DNA from: Mucilaginibacter roseus
Lineage (GTDB): Bacteria; Bacteroidota; Bacteroidia; Sphingobacteriales; Sphingobacteriaceae
DNA: 64,000 nt
NCBI RefSeq assembly: GCF_021215455.1
Contig: NZ_JAJPWV010000001.1
Location: 558,001-622,000, forward strand
Reading direction: 5' to 3'
Positions 26,480 to 35,587 of the stretch are shown piece after piece (position 1 is the first letter of the stretch; every line of letters begins with the position of its first letter). The position numbers were made by a program, and so were the translations under genes. The notes below the pieces were generated by a model. It saw nothing but the letters and a program-made list of their open reading frames with translations, was not told the DNA's origin and searched no databases.

Positions 26480-27675
26480 TGGATCAGGAGAGAGATAAAG
26501 AATTGGATGAGTTGTTCCGTAAGGCTATGCAAAATCCTGATGAAATTAATTTTCGTGAGGATGACTGGAGCCGAATGGAAGAAATGCTGGACAGGCGGCG
26601 AAAACCACTCATTATGTGGATGCGCGTTGCCGGCGGTATTGCGGCAATGCTGCTCATTGCTTTATGCATGTGGTGGCTATTGCCGGACAAACATAAAAAT
26701 GAACAACAAAACACAGCCAGGGTGAAACATAACAAGCCGATGCCAGATGAACGAGAGAAAAGCGAAGCGCCCTTGGTTGAGCTTAATGGAGACAGCGTAG
26801 CCGGATTGTCTGTACGTGGGGGGACTGCAGCAGGAACACAACACCGTAGGGAAAGTTCTTATCCGGCTGCCGCTCCATTTAAGCAAATAGCTGAATCAGT
26901 TAATACTGCGGATACCGCTGAAGTATCTCAAAATACGGACGAACTTGCATCAAGTAACGGTAACCGTTCGCAGTTTCCGGGAGTGGATACAGCGGAGCAG
27001 GCCAGTGTCATAGCGGTTAATAATCCGGATACTGTTGTAGCTGAGCAAGTGGAAAAGAAAAATAACGTTACCAAGCCTGCCCGGATGGATAAAAAACCGG
27101 TGTTCGCGGTGAGCGTACTTGCCGCCCCCGATGTAAACGGTATAGGCTCATTTGGAGAGGGTAAGATGGGGCTTAACGCCGGTGTTTTATTAAGCATGAA
27201 GCTGGGCAGCAGGTTAACTGTAACTACCGGCGCGGCTTATTCATACAAGCCTTACGCTACCAACTTTAGTAACTACCGCACTGCTTACAGGTTTGATGTG
27301 AACCCTACGCGTGTAATGGCCGATTGCCGGGTGCTTGATATACCGCTTAATATAGATTATATGGTATACTCAAAAAGGCAAAACAGCATGAGTTTTGGCG
27401 CAGGTTTATCATCATGGTTTATGCTGAACGAAAAATACACCTTTACTTACCCGGGTAATTTTGGTGGCCCGCAATCATACAGTGTATCAAATCAAAATCA
27501 ACATATTCTGGGTGTGCTTAACCTCCAGGCCACGTACCACAGGCAACTGAATAACAAGGTTGGTGTCGCGATACAACCTTTTATGAAAGTGCCGCTAACC
27601 GATATAGGGTACAGCCAGGTGCGGTTACGGAGTTTGGGTATAGCCGCCGGATTAACATGGAACTTGAGCCCATGA
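26479..27675 (+). CDS. Putative anti-sigma protein with outer-membrane-barrel-like C-terminal domain
   Basis: The protein has 398 residues from the ATG at 26479. Residues 1-45 are charged and helical (DKELDELFRKAMQNPDEINF, then WSRMEEMLDRR), as in anti-sigma N-terminal segments. One membrane helix follows (GGIAAMLLIALCMWWLL). A low-complexity linker of about 130 residues comes next. The last 170 residues have alternating beta strands and aromatic girdle residues like small OM-barrel (OmpA/PorT-like) domains. This would span inner membrane to outer envelope. An inhibitor of the sigma factor upstream is the likely role, inferred from overlap and topology. Confidence 0.7.
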   Translation: MDQERDKELDELFRKAMQNPDEINFREDDWSRMEEMLDRRRKPLIMWMRVAGGIAAMLLIALCMWWLLPDKHKNEQQNTARVKHNKPMPDEREKSEAPLVELNGDSVAGLSVRGGTAAGTQHRRESSYPAAAPFKQIAESVNTADTAEVSQNTDELASSNGNRSQFPGVDTAEQASVIAVNNPDTVVAEQVEKKNNVTKPARMDKKPVFAVSVLAAPDVNGIGSFGEGKMGLNAGVLLSMKLGSRLTVTTGAAYSYKPYATNFSNYRTAYRFDVNPTRVMADCRVLDIPLNIDYMVYSKRQNSMSFGAGLSSWFMLNEKYTFTYPGNFGGPQSYSVSNQNQHILGVLNLQATYHRQLNNKVGVAIQPFMKVPLTDIGYSQVRLRSLGIAAGLTWNLSP

Positions 27676-27689
27676 CAAACTAAGAAAAC

Positions 27690-28253
27690 ATGAAACATTT
27701 ATTGATTTTACTTGCCCTGACAAGCAGTTTGCTTGGTCAGCAGGCTACTCCTGCGCTTTATGTTAGCAAAAATGCGGCTATTACACTGTACTCCAACGCT
27801 CCGATGGAAGACATTGAAGGTGCCTCTACCGATGGTAAATCAGTTTACAACGCTTCAACCGGTGAGTTGGCTTTTAACGTAGCTATCCGCTCATTCAAGT
27901 TCCAGAAATCATTAATGCAGGAGCATTTTAATGAGAACTATATGGAGAGCGACAAATATCCGCAGGCATCCTTTAAAGGTACTATAGCTGAAAAGCCTGA
28001 TGTTACGGTGAACGGCAGCTACCCGGTAACCGCTACTGGCGTACTTGAGGTGCATGGGGTAAAGCAGCAGCGCACCATTAAAGGCAAAATCAATGTAAAC
28101 AATGGCAAAGTAACCATGACCTCGGAATTTATGGTGAAATGCGCCGACCATAAGATTGAGATACCAAAGCTGGTATTTCAAAAAATAGCCGAAACACTTA
28201 AGATCACGGTTACGGCCAACTACACGGCATACAACAAAAACCCCACAAAATAG
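27690..28253 (+). CDS. Secreted YceI family protein
   Basis: The protein has 187 residues with a short signal peptide (LLILLALTSSLLGQQ). The YceI lipocalin-like fold is marked by GELAFNVAIRSFKFQKSLMQ, ENYMESDKYPQASFKG and LEVHGVKQQRTIKG. Members bind isoprenoid-type lipids in the periplasm. It sits 14 nt after the anti-sigma gene and 3 nt before the DUF5777 gene, so it is probably in the sigma-controlled operon. Confidence 0.85.
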   Translation: MKHLLILLALTSSLLGQQATPALYVSKNAAITLYSNAPMEDIEGASTDGKSVYNASTGELAFNVAIRSFKFQKSLMQEHFNENYMESDKYPQASFKGTIAEKPDVTVNGSYPVTATGVLEVHGVKQQRTIKGKINVNNGKVTMTSEFMVKCADHKIEIPKLVFQKIAETLKITVTANYTAYNKNPTK

Positions 28254-28256
28254 ATC

Positions 28257-29201
28257 ATGAAGAAAGTATGTATTGCATTGGTGCTGCTGTTTGCGGGCCA
28301 AACACTGCGGGCACAAACGGACACATCGTCGGCAGACGCGGTAATGTCATCATTAACAGCCGAGGAGAAGCCGGAAGATGTTATTGCCAGCTTTAAGGCC
28401 ACCCGGTTAATTTTTTCGCAAACTACCGAAACGGTTAAAAAGCACAACCTTAACTTTTTAGTTACCCACCGCTTTGGCGACATTGCCGGGAGTGAGGGCG
28501 GCGGATCAACCTTGTTCGGCCTGGATAACTCAAGCGATATATTTATCGGGTTTGAATACGGCCTTACTGATAACCTGGACCTGCAGTTTGGCCGTAGCAA
28601 GTACGAACAGTTGATTGAGGCGGGCTTCAAATACGCTGTCCTGCATCAAAAAGCGGATGGCAGTATGCCATTCTCATTAGCCCTGGCCGGTAAAATGGGC
28701 CTTAAACCGTATAGTGTAAATACCGATGTTTTTGACGATTACACCAATCGCATCAACTACATGGCGCAGGCCATCATCGCGCGTAAGTTCTCGTCAAAAC
28801 TCTCGGTGCTGATATCGCCAACATTTGTGCGTAACAACCTGCCTTTTCCATTTATTGATGGTAACGAGAAGGATTACGTAGCTATAAGCGCCGCCGCACG
28901 CTATAAAATAACCAAGCGTTTTGGGCTGGTGGTTGATTACGCACATCCGTTTTCATCATTCCGCAATAACAGCACCAACCCCAAATTCTACGATCCGCTG
29001 GGCGTAGGCTTTGAGGTAGAGACAGGCGGCCACGTATTTACGCTCAACTTCTCAAACGCAAAGGCAATTTCTGAAATGAATTATTTAAGCGATACTGAAT
29101 CGAGCTGGGGTAAAGGCCAGTACCGCCTGGGTTTCACCATATCGCGCATGTTTGACCTCGGACCAAAACATAATAAAAACAAAAAACAATCAAATTATTA
29201 A
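28257..29201 (+). CDS. DUF5777 family beta-barrel protein
   Basis: The protein has 314 residues with a signal peptide that ends at LRAQ. Conserved family features are ATRLIFSQTTETVKKHNLNFLVTHRFG, LFGLDNSSDIFIGFEYGLTDNLDLQFGRS and TNPKFYDPLGVGFEVETGGHVFTLNFSNA. It is predicted to be an outer-membrane or periplasmic beta-rich protein of unknown function. It is regularly found next to YceI and Rieske genes in this phylum; here it lies between them. Confidence 0.8.
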   Translation: MKKVCIALVLLFAGQTLRAQTDTSSADAVMSSLTAEEKPEDVIASFKATRLIFSQTTETVKKHNLNFLVTHRFGDIAGSEGGGSTLFGLDNSSDIFIGFEYGLTDNLDLQFGRSKYEQLIEAGFKYAVLHQKADGSMPFSLALAGKMGLKPYSVNTDVFDDYTNRINYMAQAIIARKFSSKLSVLISPTFVRNNLPFPFIDGNEKDYVAISAAARYKITKRFGLVVDYAHPFSSFRNNSTNPKFYDPLGVGFEVETGGHVFTLNFSNAKAISEMNYLSDTESSWGKGQYRLGFTISRMFDLGPKHNKNKKQSNY

Positions 29202-29205
29202 CGCA

Positions 29206-29640
29206 ATGGAAAGAAAAGAATTTTTATCGAAACTGGGCATCGGCTTTGCCGCGGTTTGTGTAGGTTGTGGCGTTGCCGCCTGCGGCAGCTCAAAAAGTAA
29301 CGATCCTACGCCGGATGACAACAATAACAACAACGGCGACTTGTTCACGGTAAATCTTGCCAACGAGCTTACTACAGTAGGGCAGTCAAAAGTATCAAAT
29401 GGCGTTATCGTGGTGCGCACTGCTGCGGGTAATTCGGCCAGTTCGTTTACCGCTGTGCAGGTGGCATGTACGCACCAGGGTACCTCCATAAACTACAATA
29501 ATGCGCAAGGCCGCTTTATTTGCCCTAACCATGGCAGCCAGTTCAGCACTTCGGGAGCGGTATTGGTTGGCCCGGCAACCGCGGCGCTTAAGGAGTATAA
29601 AGTTGCAGTTAACGGCAGTACATTAACTATATCGGCATAA
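29206..29640 (+). CDS. Rieske 2Fe-2S lipoprotein
   Basis: The protein has 144 residues from the ATG at 29206. It begins MERKEFLSKLGIG, a Tat-like (RKxFL) signal, with a lipobox-like VAAC. An Asp/Asn-rich linker follows. The cluster motifs are CTHQG and CPNHGSQF, that is C-x-H and C-x-x-H. It is probably an electron-transfer protein at the membrane. It is not the bc1 subunit, as there is no quinol oxidase nearby. It closes the sigma-YceI-DUF5777 operon. Confidence 0.88.
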   Translation: MERKEFLSKLGIGFAAVCVGCGVAACGSSKSNDPTPDDNNNNNGDLFTVNLANELTTVGQSKVSNGVIVVRTAAGNSASSFTAVQVACTHQGTSINYNNAQGRFICPNHGSQFSTSGAVLVGPATAALKEYKVAVNGSTLTISA

Positions 29641-29667
29641 GTTATTCTGATAAGTTTTAAGCTATAC

Positions 29668-29698
29668 AGCCTGTACCTAAAGTAGGTACAGGCTTTTT
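29668..29698 (+). terminator. Intrinsic terminator after the Rieske gene
   Basis: A 10-bp stem, AGCCTGTACC / GGTACAGGCT, with a 7-nt loop (TAAAGTA) is followed by a T run. It ends the sigma factor operon. Confidence 0.88.
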
Positions 29699-29848
29699 GC
29701 TTTATGGATAGCTTTATACCAAACCAAAATGGAATTTAAACGTATATAAGAACTGAAAAAAAGCTCAGTCACAACTTTGTTGTATTTTTCAGCGATATTT
29801 ACCGATCAAGGTATATATTGCCGTCAAATTACTCTTAAAACTCTTTTA

Positions 29849-30541
29849 ATGAAAATACAGGTACTATCGGTATTTATTTTTCTGTTTCTGATTTTACATA
29901 AGCAATCGGCTTATGCGCAGGAAAGTATAGTACAGGATATATCAGAAGTGTACGTAGATAAACTGGTGAATGTTGCCAGGCAAAACTATCCGCGTGTTAA
30001 AAGTTTTCAGAGCAGGGTTGATGTAGCCAAAGCCAACGTGTCGATAGCTTCGGTGTCCATATTTGATGCATTGAGCCTTTCCTATATTTACCAGCCCGAA
30101 AATGTCACGGTGGTTGATCCTTCAAATCCGGGTACACGCTTTTTTCAGGGTTTACAGCTTGGGGTATTTATTAACCTGGGTACTATACTGCGTACGCCCA
30201 TGAACATTAAACGGGCCAAAGCAGAACGCCGCGTTGCCGAGAGCGAACGTGATGAATATCAGCTTACGCTGGCTGCCGAAGTTAAACGCCGTTATTACCT
30301 GTATATACAGCGCGTAGGGCAGCTAAAAACGCAAACCCGCGCCTGGCAGGAATCAGAGAACGGAATAAAGGATATTGAGTATCGTTACAAAAAAGGCGAG
30401 GCTACGTTTGAAACATTTAATACCGCGCAGGTACAGCTTACCCAGCGCCGTACGCAAAAAATAGAGGCAGAGGCCAACGTGTTCATCTCAAAGGCTGATT
30501 TGGAAGAAATGTTAGGAGATAAGCTGGAAAACATAAAATAA
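29849..30541 (+). CDS. Short TolC-family-like outer membrane protein
   Basis: The protein has 230 residues from the ATG at 29849. The signal peptide ends near AYAQES. It has the long heptad-like helices of TolC proteins (RAKAERRVAESERDEYQLTLAAEVKRRYYLYIQR and KGEATFETFNTAQVQLTQRRTQKIEAEANVFISKADLEEMLG), but only one half of the usual duplicated structure (about 230 versus 430 or more residues). It directly abuts the Wzc-like gene (TAA, then ATG). It may form the outer-membrane exit for the polysaccharide, as no Wza-type export gene is visible in the window. Confidence 0.75.
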   Translation: MKIQVLSVFIFLFLILHKQSAYAQESIVQDISEVYVDKLVNVARQNYPRVKSFQSRVDVAKANVSIASVSIFDALSLSYIYQPENVTVVDPSNPGTRFFQGLQLGVFINLGTILRTPMNIKRAKAERRVAESERDEYQLTLAAEVKRRYYLYIQRVGQLKTQTRAWQESENGIKDIEYRYKKGEATFETFNTAQVQLTQRRTQKIEAEANVFISKADLEEMLGDKLENIK

Positions 30542-32698
30542 ATGGAATTCGGTAAATTTATTAAACTACTGCTTAGGCATAAATACACCCTTATAGCCGT
30601 ACCTGTTATTGCAGTGGTTATAACTTATTTTTTAGTACGCAACCTGCCTGATGTTTACACTTCAACCTCGCAACTGGCAACCGGTATAGTTGACCCAACA
30701 CAACAGGTTTTAAGTACCGAGCAACCGCAGGAATCAAAAATAAGCCAGGAATTCAGCAACCTGGTACAGATGCTGCGCTCAACTAAGATATTGGATCAGG
30801 TATCGTACCAGTTGATATTGCATGACCTTACGAGCGACAAACCGTTTCGTAAACCCAGCGAACTGCTGGAAGACCTGAACCCCGACGCGCGTAAACATGC
30901 TGTACAGGTTTATCGTGACCTTTATCAGAAAAGACAAGGGCTTTCACTGTTTGACCGCGACCAGAATGGCTTGAATAAAGTGATTGAATCCATGCGGTAT
31001 GATGATCAATCATTACTTAAAACACTGAGCATTTACCGCCTGGAAAGCAGCGACTTTATTAATATCCAATTCGATGCCGAAAACCCGGAACTAACCGCTT
31101 TTGTGGTGAACGCATTATGCAGGGAGTTTATCAATTACTATACTTTTATAGTTAAAGAAAACCAGCGCAAGGCAGCCACTTTCTTAGGTAAATTATTACA
31201 GGATAAGCAGGATTCGCTGCGTGGGCTTAATGATTCGCTCAAGCAATACAAAATCCGCAACCGGGTATTCAGCCTTACCGAGCAGGCACGCAGTTTATAT
31301 GGCCAGCTTGCCGATTACGAAACCCGCCGCCAGGAGAACGAAAAGGATGTAGCCTCAACCCGCGCGGCCATCAGGCGGATAGACCAGAGCTTTGATCCGG
31401 CAGACCGCCAGTATGTAGAAAGCTCCATGACCCGCGTAAACGCGCAGATAACCGAGCTTGACAAGCAATTAAACGCGGCTAATAACGCTTACATCGAAAA
31501 TAATTTCGATCCGGCCTATAAAGGCAGGGTTGACTCTTTGACCAATGTAATTGCCTCTAAAATTCGTCAATCGTCAGATAAATACATACTTAACCCGCTT
31601 TCAGCTAAGCAGGAGCTGGTAAATACCAAGCAAACGCTGCAAACGGCTAACGTGGTTGCTAAAAACAGCAAAGGCTCAATTGACAAGGAACTCGGGCGAT
31701 TAAACCGTCGTTTTGATAACCTGGTACCTCACGAGGCGGTTATCGGCTCGTACGAGAAAGCTATAGATATTGCCCAGGAAGAATACCTTACATTGCTTGC
31801 CAAATACAATCAGGTAAGCATGGAAGCCAGCATGTCGGTAACCTTACGCCAAGTGGTAGCGGCTATGCCGGGTGTTGCGCAGCCATCGAAAAAAATGCTG
31901 CTGGTTATATTGGCGGGTGTAGGCTCTTTCGCGGTATGTGTAGTAATATTGTTCGCAATTTTCTTTTTGGATAACACCGTAAAAACGGCCAAAGAACTGG
32001 CTAACCGCACCAAGATACCGGTATTGGGTTATTTAAATTTGCTGGATAACAAGGTGATTGATTTCCGCAAGCTTTGGGAAAGTAACGATCCGGATAAAAA
32101 AGTACGCACTTTTAAAAACCTATTGCGATCGTTACGATACGAGATAGACAACGACATGCAGGGCGAAAAAATATTGCTGATAAACAGCTTTAAAGCCAAC
32201 GAGGGTAAAACTGTAGTGGCCGTTAGCTTGGCTTATTCTCAAGCGGTAATAAACAAACGCGTGTTGTTGATTGATGGTAACTTTGAGGATTCGGGTATTA
32301 CAAAGGCGACTAAAGCGGCGCTGTACCTGGAAGATTATTTGACGGGTAAAGCTAATCCGGCTGCTGACAACACCGGCATGCTAACTGTTTGGGGTAACCG
32401 CGGCGGTGACGTATCATTATTTGAGGTTGCGCCTGAACACGAGGTTAAGCAGAAGCTGGAAGCCTTAAAAAATAACTTCGACCTGATCGTGGTAGAGGCG
32501 TCTGCGCTCGACACGTTGAACCGCTCGAAAGAATGGGTAAGCGTGGCTGATAAGATACTAACGGTATTTGAGGCCGGTCAAAACTTAACTGAGGCACAAA
32601 AACCAAACATTCAATATCTCAAATCCGTAAGAAACAAATTTATGGGTTGGGTACTTAACAAAGTGACGAATGTTGATGTAGCTGAAGGTAAGGCGTAA
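30542..32698 (+). CDS. Wzc/GumC-like polysaccharide co-polymerase with degenerate kinase domain
   Basis: The protein has 718 residues. A Wzz-type N-terminus has a first membrane helix at about 15-35, a long coiled-coil periplasmic part (about 180-430), and a second helix at about 450-480 behind a proline-containing segment. The C-terminal 200 residues resemble bacterial tyrosine kinases (BY-kinase). The Walker A is NEGKT instead of GEGKS/T, the A-prime motif reads LLIDGNFEDSG, the B motif is FDLIVVEAS, and there is no C-terminal Tyr cluster. Chain-length control is likely; kinase activity is doubtful. It is followed by glycosyltransferase genes. Confidence 0.85.
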   Translation: MEFGKFIKLLLRHKYTLIAVPVIAVVITYFLVRNLPDVYTSTSQLATGIVDPTQQVLSTEQPQESKISQEFSNLVQMLRSTKILDQVSYQLILHDLTSDKPFRKPSELLEDLNPDARKHAVQVYRDLYQKRQGLSLFDRDQNGLNKVIESMRYDDQSLLKTLSIYRLESSDFINIQFDAENPELTAFVVNALCREFINYYTFIVKENQRKAATFLGKLLQDKQDSLRGLNDSLKQYKIRNRVFSLTEQARSLYGQLADYETRRQENEKDVASTRAAIRRIDQSFDPADRQYVESSMTRVNAQITELDKQLNAANNAYIENNFDPAYKGRVDSLTNVIASKIRQSSDKYILNPLSAKQELVNTKQTLQTANVVAKNSKGSIDKELGRLNRRFDNLVPHEAVIGSYEKAIDIAQEEYLTLLAKYNQVSMEASMSVTLRQVVAAMPGVAQPSKKMLLVILAGVGSFAVCVVILFAIFFLDNTVKTAKELANRTKIPVLGYLNLLDNKVIDFRKLWESNDPDKKVRTFKNLLRSLRYEIDNDMQGEKILLINSFKANEGKTVVAVSLAYSQAVINKRVLLIDGNFEDSGITKATKAALYLEDYLTGKANPAADNTGMLTVWGNRGGDVSLFEVAPEHEVKQKLEALKNNFDLIVVEASALDTLNRSKEWVSVADKILTVFEAGQNLTEAQKPNIQYLKSVRNKFMGWVLNKVTNVDVAEGKA

Positions 32699-32709
32699 CA
32701 ATAAAATTT

Positions 32710-33891
32710 ATGGCGGTTGTAAATATACTTTGGGTTACTGTTCAGGTTGTAATTGGTTATAACCTCGTGTTGCCGTTCATCCTTTATCTGTGTTCGCTAA
32801 CCTCACGCAAAAAGCTGTATCCCTCGTCTATCAATGACGCTGACTATGCCATTATCGTAACCGCTTATGAGCAAACATCATCGTTACCTGCGGTGGTAAA
32901 CTCTATATTGCGGGTTAATTATAGCAACTACCTGGTGTATGTAGTGGCTGATAAGTGTGATATCAGCAACCTGCATTTTGATGATGAACGCGTTATCATA
33001 TTGCGACCACCTGAAACTTTAGCTAATAATATCAAATCGCACTTTTACGCAATCAATAACTTTCGCCGTCAGCACGATAGGGTAACTATTATTGATAGTG
33101 ATAACCTTGTACACCCATCATATTTAAATGAGTTAAATAAGATGTTTGATGCCGGTTTCCTGGCCGTGCAGGGTGTTCGCGAAGCTAAAAATCTGGATAC
33201 AACCTACGCGCGTTTAGATGCCGCCCGAGATATTTATTATCATTATTACGATGGCAAGCTGCTGTTTAATTTAGGTTCATCAGCCACGTTGGCAGGCTCA
33301 GGCATGGCATTCACCACGCAGCTGTACCGCGATTGCCTGGAGCGTAAGGAAATCTCAGGCGCGGGTTTTGACAAAGTTTTGCAGGCCGAAATTGTAGGCC
33401 GCAACCTGCGCATCGCTTTTACTGAGAGTGCTATAGTTTACGATGAAAAAACCACCCGGTCAGACCAATTGGTGAAACAACGTTCACGCTGGATCAATAC
33501 CTGGTTTAAATATTTTGGCTTTGGCTTTAGCATGATAGGTAAGGGTATAGGCAATGCCAGCCGTAACCAGCTGTTATTCGGATTAATATTGTTAAGGCCG
33601 CCACTATTTATCTTCCTGTTGCTTGGTGGGCTGTTTATGTTTATTAATTTATTTATCAGCATTACGGTAGCATTTACATGGCTGGTTGCTTTTTTGTTGT
33701 TTGTTTTGGGCTTTTATATTGCCCTGGCGAAATCACCTACTGATAAGCGTATTTACCAGTCGTTGGTCAACATTCCCAAATTTATTTTTTATCAAGTGTT
33801 ATCGCTAACCAAAGCGCGTAAAGCCAATCAGCATTCCGTGGCAACGCAGCATTATCATACCGGCGAGAACGATACGACAGGAGAGCCGTAA
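32710..33891 (+). CDS. Membrane glycosyltransferase family 2
   Basis: The protein has 393 residues with one N-terminal and three C-terminal membrane segments. The catalytic core (about 45-300) has VTAYEQTSSLP, a DSDN motif, an E/D region at FDKVLQAEIVGR, and the acceptor motif QRSRW. The Q-x-x-R-W type motif and membrane anchoring suggest a cellulose-synthase-like processive or polyprenyl-linked transferase. It is probably part of repeat-unit assembly. The stop is 1 nt before the small membrane ORF. Confidence 0.85.
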   Translation: MAVVNILWVTVQVVIGYNLVLPFILYLCSLTSRKKLYPSSINDADYAIIVTAYEQTSSLPAVVNSILRVNYSNYLVYVVADKCDISNLHFDDERVIILRPPETLANNIKSHFYAINNFRRQHDRVTIIDSDNLVHPSYLNELNKMFDAGFLAVQGVREAKNLDTTYARLDAARDIYYHYYDGKLLFNLGSSATLAGSGMAFTTQLYRDCLERKEISGAGFDKVLQAEIVGRNLRIAFTESAIVYDEKTTRSDQLVKQRSRWINTWFKYFGFGFSMIGKGIGNASRNQLLFGLILLRPPLFIFLLLGGLFMFINLFISITVAFTWLVAFLLFVLGFYIALAKSPTDKRIYQSLVNIPKFIFYQVLSLTKARKANQHSVATQHYHTGENDTTGEP

Positions 33892-33892
33892 T

Positions 33893-34042
33893 ATGCGTAT
33901 TGATCCGGCTGAAGAAATTGTACACAGCGACCGCTTTAAACGCCGCTACCAGCGCAAGGTAAACCGTATTGCGCGTATAGTTGCCATCGCCTTAGCCGCG
34001 GTTAGCACTTATGCGTTGATTTTTAAGATCGTATTTTTATAA
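33893..34042 (+). CDS. 49-residue single-pass membrane protein
   Basis: The ORF runs from an ATG 1 nt after the glycosyltransferase stop to a TAA 9 nt before the polymerase start. The protein begins MRIDPAEEIVHSDRFKRRYQRK, then has one hydrophobic helix (IARIVAIALAAVSTYALIFKI). It is packed tightly in the operon and has a positive-inside profile, which supports its being real. There is no known family. It may assist the Wzy-like or glycosyltransferase protein; that is inference. Confidence 0.7.
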   Translation: MRIDPAEEIVHSDRFKRRYQRKVNRIARIVAIALAAVSTYALIFKIVFL

Positions 34043-34051
34043 AGATAACCT

Positions 34052-35584
34052 TTGGAACAAATTCAGCTCGAAATAGACAATACCGTACGCGCCGGCAATC
34101 CGGGGCGAGGTTTGTTTGGTGCGCTGAAAAAAACCTTATTTATTGATAAGCTTAACAACAAGGGGGGGATTATTATACTTGCTTTATTAGCATTGGCGTT
34201 TGGTGCAGGGGTGGCCAAGTTCGGTATAATATTTAGCGTATTGGTTTTTGGGGCTATTGTGGCCACATGGGTAATGGCCGGTATTATAGCATCCATAAAT
34301 TTCGGTATTGTGGTTGTAATTGTGATGGCCTTTATGCTTTTTATGCTGATGCGGATCGGCGTGTCGGGCCCCGTGGGTATATTGATGGATGCGCTGCAGG
34401 TTATACTGATGATCAGCACGCTGGTGCGCCTGAAGCGTGAAGACAACTGGGAACTAATGCGCGGACCGGTGAGCACGGTGGTGCTGATATGGATAGGCTA
34501 CAATGTACTGCAATTTGTTAACCCGGCAGCCGAATCGCGCTTGGCCTGGGTATATACTATACGTACCGTAGCAATTGTGTTGTTTAGTTATTTTGTATTC
34601 GTTTACAACATCCGCACGGTAAACATGCTGCGTATTGCTATTAAAGTTTGGCTGTTGCTTGCATTAATAGGCGCTTTGTATGCCTACAAACAGGAGTATA
34701 TCGGTTTTTCGGCGGCAGAGGATGCCTACCTGCACTCTGACCCTGAAATAGCATCCTTATTATTCATCGGCGGGCATTGGCGTAAGTTTTCCATTTTCTC
34801 TGATCCTGTGGCATTTGCCTATAACATGGTGATGCCAAGCATCATTTGCATCTGCATATTAGCAGGTAAATTTAAGCTTTGGCAAAAAGTTATAGCAGGT
34901 TTAATGGTTTGCATGTATCTGCAATCTATGCTGTTTTCGGGTACGCGTGGCGCTAACGTGCTTTTACCTGCTGCAATGGTATTATTTGCCATACTGAATT
35001 TTAATAAAAAAGTATTGATTTTTGCCATAATGGGCGCGGTATTTTTGGTGGTGCTTATTAACATACCCACCAGCAACCCTAATATCATGCGTTTTCAAAC
35101 AGCGTTCCGGCCTAATAACGACGACTCTTACAACCTGCGTAAAATGAACCAGAAGCGTATTCAGCCCTTTATACAATCGCACCCGTTTGGTGGCGGCTTG
35201 GGCGCTACCGGTACGTGGGGTAAGCGGTTCGCGCCGGGGTCGTACCTGGCAAATTTTCCGCCGGACAGCGGTTATATCCGTACTGCAGTGGAGCTGGGCT
35301 GGGTGGGGCTTATCATTTTTTGCACCATGGTGTTCATTATCGTAAAAACAGGCATTAATTATTTTTACAGGATAAAAGACCCCGAGCTTCGCAGCTATTG
35401 TTTGGCTATGACGTTGGTTGTTTTCGCCTACAACATCGCTAACTTCCCGCAGGAGGCATTGGTGCAGTATCCTTCAAATCTGCTGTTCCCGCTGGCTGCT
35501 GCACTCATAACGGTAAGTTACCGGCTGGACAGGCAAAAACAGAAAGGTGACAACATTGCGGAACCTGTTTCCGTAAAATATTGA
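34052..35584 (+). CDS. O-antigen ligase/polymerase family protein (Wzy-like)
   Basis: The protein has 510 residues from a TTG start at 34052; no ATG or GTG start is available nearby. About eleven membrane helices are visible. The large periplasmic loop after the middle has FSGTRGANVL, HPFGGGLGATGTW and FPPDSGYIRTAVELGWVGL, typical of the Wzy/WaaL family. It joins lipid-linked repeat units in the periplasm. It lies after the small ORF and 3 nt before the next glycosyltransferase. Confidence 0.85.
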   Translation: MEQIQLEIDNTVRAGNPGRGLFGALKKTLFIDKLNNKGGIIILALLALAFGAGVAKFGIIFSVLVFGAIVATWVMAGIIASINFGIVVVIVMAFMLFMLMRIGVSGPVGILMDALQVILMISTLVRLKREDNWELMRGPVSTVVLIWIGYNVLQFVNPAAESRLAWVYTIRTVAIVLFSYFVFVYNIRTVNMLRIAIKVWLLLALIGALYAYKQEYIGFSAAEDAYLHSDPEIASLLFIGGHWRKFSIFSDPVAFAYNMVMPSIICICILAGKFKLWQKVIAGLMVCMYLQSMLFSGTRGANVLLPAAMVLFAILNFNKKVLIFAIMGAVFLVVLINIPTSNPNIMRFQTAFRPNNDDSYNLRKMNQKRIQPFIQSHPFGGGLGATGTWGKRFAPGSYLANFPPDSGYIRTAVELGWVGLIIFCTMVFIIVKTGINYFYRIKDPELRSYCLAMTLVVFAYNIANFPQEALVQYPSNLLFPLAAALITVSYRLDRQKQKGDNIAEPVSVKY

Positions 35585-35587
35585 TAC

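Noticed and set aside
28220..28630. 136-codon minus-strand ORF over the YceI/DUF5777 junction
   Set aside because: It is antisense to two well supported genes, with codon use that follows their wobble positions.
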